DNA of 64,000 nt from an uncultured Pelagibacteraceae bacterium. GTDB taxonomy: Bacteria > Pseudomonadota > Alphaproteobacteria > Pelagibacterales > Pelagibacteraceae. The stretch lies in NCBI GenBank assembly GCA_902617805.1, contig CACMYF010000001.1, forward strand, positions 62,001 to 126,000, in the 5' to 3' direction. Each line of letters starts with the position of its first letter. The first letter of the stretch is position 1. The notes beneath the pieces were generated by a model. The model saw only the letters and a program-made list of their open reading frames with translations. It was not told the DNA's origin and searched no databases. Shown here piece by piece: positions 57,334-64,000 of this stretch. Both the position numbers and the translations under genes were made by a program.

Positions 57334-57855
57334 TTACTCTTTGGGTTGTGTTTCAGAATTTTCTGCCGACAAACTACTCATTTTTTCTGAATGTGCAAGC
57401 AAAATACTGATTAATTTAGATGCAGAAGCGTTCAAAATACCTACAATATTGGCTCTTGCTTCATCTAATGTAGGTAAACTAGCTACATTTTGGACACCGG
57501 CCTGATCTAAGACCTCGTTATCCATAATTCCACCAATTAATTTTAAGTTTTCGTTATCTTTTGCAAATTTTGAAAGAATCCTTGCAGACATTATTGCATC
57601 CTCTCCAAATGCAACTGCAGTAGGACCAGTAAATAAATTTGATAAATCTTTACATTTTGTTTTTTCTAAAGCCAATTTTGTAATTCTATTTTTTGTAATC
57701 TTGAAAATAATTCCATGCTCTCTCATTTTAGCTCTTAATTCATCTAATTGAGTCATAGTTAAGCCTTGGTAATGAGTAACCATAACAGCTTTGCTATTTT
57801 CAAACTTGCTGGTCATTTCTTCAATATAATTTTTCTTTTGCTCTTTGTTCATCAT
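57334..57855 (-). CDS. rplJ: 50S ribosomal protein L10
   Basis: [23 protein letters not shown]; operon position. Confidence 0.96.
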   Translation of the reverse strand: MMNKEQKKNYIEEMTSKFENSKAVMVTHYQGLTMTQLDELRAKMREHGIIFKITKNRITKLALEKTKCKDLSNLFTGPTAVAFGEDAIMSARILSKFAKDNENLKLIGGIMDNEVLDQAGVQNVASLPTLDEARANIVGILNASASKLISILLAHSEKMSSLSAENSETQPKE

Positions 57856-57857
57856 AA

Positions 57858-58547
57858 CTATATCGATTTCCCTAATTTCACTTTATATGAAACACCCATT
57901 GTTGATGTAGCAAATACACTTTTAATTAAATCACCTTTCAAAGTGTTGTTTGATTTTTCTTTTTCTAAAGCATCTAAAATTGCATTGTAGTTTTTTATTA
58001 ATTGATCATCACTAAAAGATTTTTTACCTATGCTAACTCCAATATTTCCATCTTTATCATTTCTGATTTCTACTTGACCAGATTTAGCATTGGTTACAGC
58101 TTCTTTAATATTTTCAGAAACTGAACCAAGCTTAGGATTAGGCATTAAACCTTTTGGTCCTAAAACTTTTCCTAATTTAGAAAGTTTAATCATCATTCCC
58201 GGTGTACAAATTAATTTTTCAAAATTTAATTCTCCAGCTTTAATTCTTTCAACAAACTCATCACCACCTACAATATCTGCACCAGCATCTTTTGCGTCTT
58301 GAGCTTTGTTATCTTCACAAACGACAGCAACTTTAACTTTCTTGCCTGTTCCACCAGGTAAATTAACCACTGTTCTTATATTAACTTCATTTTTCTTTTG
58401 CTTGTTATTAATTTGAAAACTTAAATCTAAAGATTCATCAAATTTAGTTGTACAGTTTTTCTTAAGTTCAGGTAGTAATTTTTCAATTAACTCTAAACTA
58501 AGATCTTTTGTTTTTTCAGGTAATTTTTTATATCTTTTCGATGCCAT
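57858..58547 (-). CDS. rplA: 50S ribosomal protein L1
   Basis: GGDEFVERIKAGELNFEKLICTPGMMIKLSKLGKVLGPKGLMPNPK. Confidence 0.98.
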   Translation of the reverse strand: MASKRYKKLPEKTKDLSLELIEKLLPELKKNCTTKFDESLDLSFQINNKQKKNEVNIRTVVNLPGGTGKKVKVAVVCEDNKAQDAKDAGADIVGGDEFVERIKAGELNFEKLICTPGMMIKLSKLGKVLGPKGLMPNPKLGSVSENIKEAVTNAKSGQVEIRNDKDGNIGVSIGKKSFSDDQLIKNYNAILDALEKEKSNNTLKGDLIKSVFATSTMGVSYKVKLGKSI

Positions 58548-58972
58548 TATTCTTTCACCTCTATACCCATTGATCTAGCTGATCCTGCAATGATTTTTAT
58601 AGCTTCCTCAATATCATGTGCGTTTAAATCATTCATTTTTTCTTTTGCTATACTTTCTAATTGTTTTTTAGAAATTGAAGCAACAATATTTCTTCCAGGT
58701 TCTTTAGATCCACCTTTAAGTTTTACTGCTTCTTTAATATAAAAAGATGCTGGCGGTGATTTAATTTTAAAATCAAATTTTTTATCTTTATAAACTGTAA
58801 TTTCAACTGGAACAGGTTTGCCTGCCATTGATTTAGTTTTGTCATTAAACGCTTTACAAAATTCCATTATATTCACACCACGTTGACCTAATGCAGGACC
58901 AACAGGGGGTGCTGGATTAGCCTGACCACCTTTAATTTGTAATTTTATAAACCCACTAATTTCTTTTGCCAT
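58547..58972 (-). CDS. rplK: 50S ribosomal protein L11
   Basis: [35 protein letters not shown]. Confidence 0.98.
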   Translation of the reverse strand: MAKEISGFIKLQIKGGQANPAPPVGPALGQRGVNIMEFCKAFNDKTKSMAGKPVPVEITVYKDKKFDFKIKSPPASFYIKEAVKLKGGSKEPGRNIVASISKKQLESIAKEKMNDLNAHDIEEAIKIIAGSARSMGIEVKE

Positions 58973-59502
58973 TAACTTACCTTCTCAACCTGATTATATT
59001 CTAAATCTACAGGCGTTGGACGACCAAATATAGAAACTGACACCTTAAGTCTAGCTTTTTCTTCATCAATTTCTTCAATCATTCCAGTAAATGATGCAAA
59101 TGGACCATCTACAACCTGAACTTTTTCACCTACGCTGTAATCTACTCCAGATTTTGGCTGAGCTACACCATCTTTAATCTGACCTAATATTTTTTCTACT
59201 TCTTTGTCTGAAACAGGAACTGGGATCCCTTTAGTACCCAAGAAACCACTAACCCTCTTTATATTTTTTATCATGTGATAAATACTATTATCCATCTCAC
59301 TCTTTATTAATACGTAACCAGGAAAGTATTTTTTTTTCCTTTGAATTCTTTTACCTCTTTTTACTTCAGTAACATCGTGCGTTGGTACAATAATCTCTTC
59401 AAATTTGTCAGCAATTTTAGCTTTATCTGCTTCTTCTTTTATTAATGAAGCAACTTTATTTTCAAAGCTAGAATGAGACTGAACTATGTACCAGTTTTTC
59501 AT
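58972..59502 (-). CDS. nusG: Transcription termination/antitermination protein NusG
   Basis: [51 protein letters not shown]. Confidence 0.97.
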   Translation of the reverse strand: MKNWYIVQSHSSFENKVASLIKEEADKAKIADKFEEIIVPTHDVTEVKRGKRIQRKKKYFPGYVLIKSEMDNSIYHMIKNIKRVSGFLGTKGIPVPVSDKEVEKILGQIKDGVAQPKSGVDYSVGEKVQVVDGPFASFTGMIEEIDEEKARLKVSVSIFGRPTPVDLEYNQVEKVS

Positions 59503-59693
59503 TATATGCTCACTTTAAGTAAAAGTTCTAAAAAAAACTTCAAAACCTGATCTAAAAGAAGAAAAAATAAAGACATTACAACTGCCATAACAAATACCAT
59601 TAAAGCTCCTTGCATTGTCTCTTTCCAAGTTGGCCACGTAATTTTAAAGGCCTCTTGCTTAACTTCCTGTAAAAATTTAATTGGGTTTCTCAT
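59502..59693 (-). CDS. secE: Preprotein translocase subunit SecE
   Basis: MRNPIKFLQEVKQEAFKITWPTWKETMQGALMVFVMAVVMSLFFLLLDQVL; start corrected from 59771. Confidence 0.95.
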   Translation of the reverse strand: MRNPIKFLQEVKQEAFKITWPTWKETMQGALMVFVMAVVMSLFFLLLDQVLKFFLELLLKVSI

Positions 59694-59710
59694 AATATCT
59701 AAGCTCAAAT

Positions 59711-59786
59711 TGGCAGGAGCGGAGGGACTCGAACCCTCAGCCTCCGGTTTTGGAGACCGGCGCTCTACCAATTGAGCTACACTCCT
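59711..59786 (-). tRNA. tRNA-Trp(CCA)
   Basis: Minus strand AGGAGTGTAGCTCAATTGGTAGAGCGCCGGTCTCCAAAACCGGAGGCTGAGGGTTCGAGTCCCTCCGCTCCTGCCA; anticodon CCA. Confidence 0.97.
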
Positions 59787-59796
59787 ATTTATAGAG

Positions 59797-60987
59797 TTAC
59801 TCTATAATTTTAGTTACTACTCCTGCTCCAACAGTTCTTCCACCTTCTCTAATAGCAAAATTTAATTTCTCTGCCATAGCAATAGGTGTGATTAGTTTAA
59901 CAGTAAATTTTGCATCATCACCAGGCATAACCATTTCTGTACCAGCTGGTAATTCAACTTCACCTGTAACGTCTGTTGTTCTAAAATAAAACTGTGGTCT
60001 GTATTTAGTAAAGAATGGAGTATGTCTTCCCCCTTCATCTTTCTTAAGCACATACGCTTGAGCTTCAAACTTGGTATGTGGAGTAATTGAACCAGGCTTA
60101 CAAAGAACCTGACCTCTTTCGATATCAGTTCTTTCAATACCTCTCAATAAAATTCCAACATTATCTCCAGCTTCACCTGAATCTAAAAGTTTTCGGAACA
60201 TTTCAACTCCAGTACAAACTGATTTTTTAGTTTCTCTAATTCCAACTATTTCAACTTCTTCTCCGGTTTTAATCACACCTGACTCTACTCTTCCAGTTGC
60301 AACTGTTCCTCTTCCAGAAATTGAGAACACGTCCTCAACTGGCATCAAGAATGGTTTGTCAACTTCCCTAGCTGGTTGTGGAATATGTTCATCAACAGCT
60401 TTCATTAATTCTAAAATTGAATTTTTTCCAATTTCATCATCTCTTCCTTCAACTGCTGCTAAAGCTGAACCTTTAACTATTGGTGTTTTGTCACCTGGGT
60501 ATTTATATGAAGTTAAAAGTTCTCTAATTTCTTCTTCAACAAGTTCTATCATTTCTTTATCATCAACCTGGTCTACTTTGTTTAAGTAAACAACTATTGC
60601 AGGAATACCAACTTGTCTTCCTAAAAGAATGTGTTCTCTTGTTTGTGGCATAGGACCATCTGCTGCGTTAACAACTAGAATTGCTCCATCCATTTGAGCA
60701 GCACCAGTGATCATGTTTTTAACATAGTCAGCGTGACCAGGACAATCTACGTGAGCATAGTGTCTTTTTTCAGTTTCATACTCAACGTGTGCCGTTGAAA
60801 TTGTTATACCTCTCTCTTTTTCTTCAGGTGCTTTATCAATTTGATCATAAGCAACTGCAGTTCCACCGCCCGCTTGTGCTAATACATTTGTAATCGCGGC
60901 AGTAAGAGTTGTTTTACCATGGTCGACATGACCAATAGTCCCAATGTTACAGTGGGGTTTATTTCTTACAAACTTTTCTTTTGACAT
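59797..60987 (-). CDS. tuf: Elongation factor Tu
   Basis: [46 protein letters not shown]. Confidence 0.99.
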   Translation of the reverse strand: MSKEKFVRNKPHCNIGTIGHVDHGKTTLTAAITNVLAQAGGGTAVAYDQIDKAPEEKERGITISTAHVEYETEKRHYAHVDCPGHADYVKNMITGAAQMDGAILVVNAADGPMPQTREHILLGRQVGIPAIVVYLNKVDQVDDKEMIELVEEEIRELLTSYKYPGDKTPIVKGSALAAVEGRDDEIGKNSILELMKAVDEHIPQPAREVDKPFLMPVEDVFSISGRGTVATGRVESGVIKTGEEVEIVGIRETKKSVCTGVEMFRKLLDSGEAGDNVGILLRGIERTDIERGQVLCKPGSITPHTKFEAQAYVLKKDEGGRHTPFFTKYRPQFYFRTTDVTGEVELPAGTEMVMPGDDAKFTVKLITPIAMAEKLNFAIREGGRTVGAGVVTKIIE

Positions 60988-61032
60988 TACTTTCTACCTC
61001 AGTTTATTTGTTTCATTTCTAATTTTATTTCT

Positions 61033-61106
61033 TGGAGCGGGTAAAGGGAATCGAACCCTTACATCCAGCTTGGAAGGCTAGCGTTCTACCATTGAACTAC
61101 ACCCGC
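61033..61106 (-). tRNA. tRNA-Gly(TCC)
   Basis: Minus strand GCGGGTGTAGTTCAATGGTAGAACGCTAGCCTTCCAAGCTGGATGTAAGGGTTCGATTCCCTTTACCCGCTCCA. Confidence 0.97.
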
Positions 61107-61150
61107 ACAACCCCAAGAGTAACACTCCATGTTATCTAAAATTTATTAAA

Positions 61151-61236
61151 TGGTGGAGGGGGAAAGATTCGAACTTTCGAAGACCGAAGTCAACGGGTTT
61201 ACAGCCCGCCCCATTTGACCGCTCTGGAACCCCTCC
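61151..61236 (-). tRNA. tRNA-Tyr(GTA)
   Basis: Minus strand GGAGGGGTTCCAGAGCGGTCAAATGGGGCGGGCTGTAAACCCG...GTTCGAATCTTTCCCCCTCCACCA; long variable arm. Confidence 0.96.
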
Positions 61237-61283
61237 TTTGGGGAAGTGTCCCCTTGTTCAATAAAGCTTCAAATAACAAGCGT

Positions 61284-61311
61284 TTTATATATTTTATTTA
61301 TGCAAATGCAA
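61284..61311 (-). promoter_or_regulatory. Candidate sigma70-type promoter for the tRNA-Tyr/tRNA-Gly/tuf operon
   Basis: Minus strand TTGCAT-(16 nt)-TATAAA upstream of tRNA-Tyr. Confidence 0.55.
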
Positions 61312-61365
61312 CACGTGATTTAATAGGAAAATATTAAAAAAACCGTATAAAACAGATACAAATTT

Positions 61366-62109
61366 ATGAATAAATCATCTTTTTTCATTGTTGGACAACA
61401 TGCGGTAATCGAAGCTCTTAGAAACCCAAAAAGAAAGGTTTTAAGAGTATTTTTAACTGAGGAGTCAAAGAAAAATATTCATAGAAAAAATCCAAATAAA
61501 AATGTTTTAGAGGATGTTAAAGTTTACTTTAAATCCAAAAAAGAATTAGACAAATATACATCAAAAGAACAGTTAATGCATAATGGTTATGTTGCTGAGA
61601 TAGAACATTTAGATCAGCCAGACTTAAAACAATTTATTAAAAATAAAAACAATTTAACATTTGTTTGTCTTGATGAAGTTAATGATCCAAGAAATATTGG
61701 GTCCTTAATAAGAAGTGCTGCGTCATTTAATATTGACGGTTTGATAATTAAAGAAAGACATTTTCCACGAGACAGCAAGCTAATGTACAAATCAGCTAGT
61801 GGATGTATGGAGTACGTAAATATATTTCAAGTATCTAATATTAATTCAACTTTAAAAAATTTGAGAGAAAAAAATTTCTGGGTTTATGGTTTTGATGCCA
61901 AAGGTAAAAAGGACTTTACTGATACAAAGTGGGAAGGAAATAATGTTCTTTTATTTGGTTCAGAAGGTTTTGGAATGAGACAGCATACTGGTAAATATGT
62001 AGATTTTTTTGTTAAAATTAATATTAATGAAGACATAGAAAGTTTAAATATATCAAATAGTGCTGCAATAGTGTTTCATCACCTTAGCTATATTAAAAAA
62101 AAGAGTTGA
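61366..62109 (+). CDS. rlmB: TrmH/RlmB-family rRNA/tRNA 2'-O-methyltransferase
   Basis: VGQHAVIEALRNPKRKV; LDEVNDPRNIGSLIRSAASFNIDGLI; LLFGSEGFGMR; SpoU motifs. Confidence 0.9.
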   Translation: MNKSSFFIVGQHAVIEALRNPKRKVLRVFLTEESKKNIHRKNPNKNVLEDVKVYFKSKKELDKYTSKEQLMHNGYVAEIEHLDQPDLKQFIKNKNNLTFVCLDEVNDPRNIGSLIRSAASFNIDGLIIKERHFPRDSKLMYKSASGCMEYVNIFQVSNINSTLKNLREKNFWVYGFDAKGKKDFTDTKWEGNNVLLFGSEGFGMRQHTGKYVDFFVKININEDIESLNISNSAAIVFHHLSYIKKKS

Positions 62110-62142
62110 TTATTTAACAAATACTTAATAATTATTGCGCAT

Positions 62143-62218
62143 GCCCTTGTAGCTCAGCTGGTAGAGCAATTGATTTGTAATCAATAGGTCCGCGGTTCGA
62201 ATCCGTGCGGGGGCACCA
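62143..62218 (+). tRNA. tRNA-Thr(TGT)
   Basis: GCCCTTGTAGCTCAGCTGGTAGAGCAATTGATTTGTAATCAATAGGTCCGCGGTTCGAATCCGTGCGGGGGCACCA; anticodon TGT. Confidence 0.97.
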
Positions 62219-62320
62219 CTAAAATCTCATTTATTTTCAACAAACTCAAATTTTACTTAATTTTTTTTTAAAATAAAAATCGTTTAATAAGACTATAGAA
62301 AGGAAGGGAGTAGAACTAAG

Positions 62321-62342
62321 TGAAGTCTTTTTGAAGTCTTTT
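62321..62342. repeat. Perfect tandem 2 x 11 bp repeat TGAAGTCTTTT
   Basis: TGAAGTCTTTT TGAAGTCTTTT read directly, 22 bp from the stop of the 62364 ORF. Confidence 0.9.
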
Positions 62343-62363
62343 TAAAATATTAAAGTTTTATTT

Positions 62364-64000
62364 TTAATACCCACTAGTTCGATTTGATCTAATCATTGTA
62401 TTACCTCTACTTTGAGCATCATTGTATCCTGCACCTCCTGCTCCACAATGACTTGCCTCACAAACCATTCCTCCACTAACCTTATTACCTTGTGCATCAA
62501 CTTCGTACCAGATTCCAAGAGCATCGTTTGCCAATTGACTTAAAGCTTCTAAATCATCTCCAGCTATACCTGCAACTGCATCACCTGCAGCTTGTTGTGC
62601 TTCAGCAGCAGCTTGTTGAATTTGTTGTGTTGCTTCTTGTGCAGCTTGAAGAGCATCTTGCGCAGCAGTTTTTGCAGCTTGTGCTGCATTAACACTTTCT
62701 TGTGCTGCAGCTTTAGCTACTTCAGTAGTTGCGTTAGCTAGAGCTTCTTGTGCTTCTCTTAATTGTTGTGATGTTGTATTAATTTCGTTACTAGCACCTT
62801 GAACCATATCTCTGGCCATTTGACCTGCAAGTGCATCTGCTGCCGTTTGAGTTGATAAAGAATGTGTAATTGTAGTTCCAATACCAGATGCAACCATTTC
62901 AGCTGCAGCTGCTTGTGATTTATTTATCTCTTTAATAGTAATTTGTAATCTTGATAATCCACAGTTATCACCAGATGTACAAGTTCCTATATTTCCTAAT
63001 TTATTTCCTAATCCTAGTGATGCTATTGTATTCAATTTATCAATAACATTAGAAGATACTTCTGAAGTATTTGTAATCACATTTTTTGCAACATCTGCAT
63101 TTGCCTCTGTAATTTCTCGAGCAGCTTGAATATTGGCTTTAGTTACTTCACTTAATTCAACACTTTGTGTGATGTTTGCAGCAGAATTTGTAGTAGTTTG
63201 AGATACATTAGTTGCAATTCCTGAAACAACATTTTGACTAAAATTAAATTCACAATTACCGCCAGCACATCTTCCAGCTACATTTCCTGTCTCAGGATTT
63301 GCTAAACTTTCTAGCACATACATTCCTCCAAAAGAAGCAGCTCGTTTTCCGAATGATCCTTGTGGACCACAAGTGCTTGCCTCACATACTATTGAACCTT
63401 GGTGTCCATCAAGAGGATTTTTCATTTGTTTACCAGTTTTTGCGTCAACTAAAACCCAAGAACCAAGTGTTGAACCTGAGTAACTTTGTGTGCCACCAGC
63501 TAATTTACCAGTATTACTGATTTGCTTCAGCGCTGCTTTTGAATACGAAACTTTTAAATCACCTGTTTCATCTATTGCTTCAAAAGATAAAAGTTTTTCC
63601 GGCTGTACAGCACCTGCAGTAAATATATTTCCATTAACCGTCATTGTGCCTTCCGGCATTTTAAATTTTCCAGCCTCATCTGTTAACAAATTAGTATCAA
63701 CAACTCTTAAAGAGTTTGTACCTTCAATTTTTATAATCGATTTATTATCTAATTTAGCAATTGAACCAATTATTTTTTCCTCTATTTCAATGTTTGCTTT
63801 TCTTGCTTCTGAAATTGCAAGATCAGCTTTTATGTCAATTGCATTTTGAAGATCAGCATTTAATTTTGTTATTTGGCCAGCTATTTCAGGGGTTTCAACC
63901 TCCAAAACTTGGAGATCATTATTTAATGAAGTTATGTTAGTGGTTATTTTGTCTGACTGATTTTTAAATTCATTTAACTGACTATCAATTGCAGCAATTT
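62364..64000 (-). CDS. Large Ala/Gln-rich coiled-coil protein with repeated VCEAS-x-CG modules, function unknown (N-terminus beyond right edge)
   Basis: The tracked ORF starts at a TTG (63905), but the frame stays open to 64000 (...IAAIDSQLNEFKNQSDKITTNITSLNNDLQVLEVETPEIAG). Two modules: WVLVDAKTGKQ...IVCEASTCGPQG and WYEVDAQGNKV...MVCEASHCGAGG. Confidence 0.85.
   Translation of the reverse strand, partial: IAAIDSQLNEFKNQSDKITTNITSLNNDLQVLEVETPEIAGQITKLNADLQNAIDIKADLAISEARKANIEIEEKIIGSIAKLDNKSIIKIEGTNSLRVVDTNLLTDEAGKFKMPEGTMTVNGNIFTAGAVQPEKLLSFEAIDETGDLKVSYSKAALKQISNTGKLAGGTQSYSGSTLGSWVLVDAKTGKQMKNPLDGHQGSIVCEASTCGPQGSFGKRAASFGGMYVLESLANPETGNVAGRCAGGNCEFNFSQNVVSGIATNVSQTTTNSAANITQSVELSEVTKANIQAAREITEANADVAKNVITNTSEVSSNVIDKLNTIASLGLGNKLGNIGTCTSGDNCGLSRLQITIKEINKSQAAAAEMVASGIGTTITHSLSTQTAADALAGQMARDMVQGASNEINTTSQQLREAQEALANATTEVAKAAAQESVNAAQAAKTAAQDALQAAQEATQQIQQAAAEAQQAAGDAVAGIAGDDLEALSQLANDALGIWYEVDAQGNKVSGGMVCEASHCGAGGAGYNDAQSRGNTMIRSNRTSGY

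Noticed and set aside
57006-57410. 134-aa plus-strand ORF antisense to rplL/rplJ
   Set aside because: Shadow of the Ala-rich L7/L12 hinge; no independent coding evidence.
57334-57855. rplJ considered truncated or unusual because no L10 leader is present
   Set aside because: The protein is of normal length; absence of an L10-binding leader cannot be established by eye, since it could lie within rplA.
59694-59771. N-terminal extension of the secE ORF (MVERRSPKPEAEGSSPSAPANLSLDI)
   Set aside because: It is translation through the tRNA-Trp gene, a classic annotation artefact; the real secE start is 59693.
62321-62342. Possible CRISPR or phage att core at the tandem 11-mer
   Set aside because: Only two abutting copies with no spacers, and it does not match the tRNA-Thr 3' end; kept as a simple repeat.
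62492-62692. 66-aa plus-strand Leu/Gln/His-rich ORF, plus 63299-63520 and 63490-63849
   Set aside because: Shadow ORFs of the Ala/Gln coiled-coil gene; composition mirrors the antisense strand.
62550-62720. GCA/GCT-rich repetitive DNA that looks like a minisatellite
   Set aside because: Explained by Ala/Gln codons of the coiled coil; no exact repeat unit of constant length seen.

Overview
The window is 64 kb of AT-rich, extremely compact alphaproteobacterial chromosome. Gene content and order look SAR11/Pelagibacter-like; this is inferred from protein character and synteny, with no search run. Nearly everything is core genome. Contents, in order: (1) a minus-strand cluster dapA-smpB-folK-relA/spoT-pyrE-pdxJ-acpS-lepB (lepB runs off the left edge); (2) a lytic transglycosylase convergent with tRNA-Ser(GCT); (3) a heterotetrameric sarcosine oxidase operon soxBDAG; (4) an exported nuclease, MATE transporter, TrhO rhodanese, O-methyltransferase and gatCAB; (5) a plus-strand cluster ruvX-pyrB-pyrC-plsY-topA-small exported peptide-ridA; (6) galU-ugd, panC, mgtE, lipB; (7) one unbroken ~29.5 kb minus-strand block tRNA-Tyr/tRNA-Gly/tuf/tRNA-Trp/secE/nusG/rplKAJL/rpoBC/str/S10/spc/alpha/rplQ/rluC; (8) rlmB, tRNA-Thr(TGT), and at the right edge a partial large Ala/Gln-rich coiled-coil protein with repeated W-x(2)-VDA...VCEAS-x-CG modules. 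Item 8 is the only clearly non-core, possibly undescribed element. I saw no CRISPR array, transposase, integrase, phage module or rRNA. Other points worth a look are a TAA-NN-TTA geometry at three convergent gene junctions, a perfect 10-bp hairpin between rplL and rpoB, absence of rpmD and rpoZ at their usual loci, and a RelA/SpoT homolog apparently lacking the central zinc-finger/helical region.
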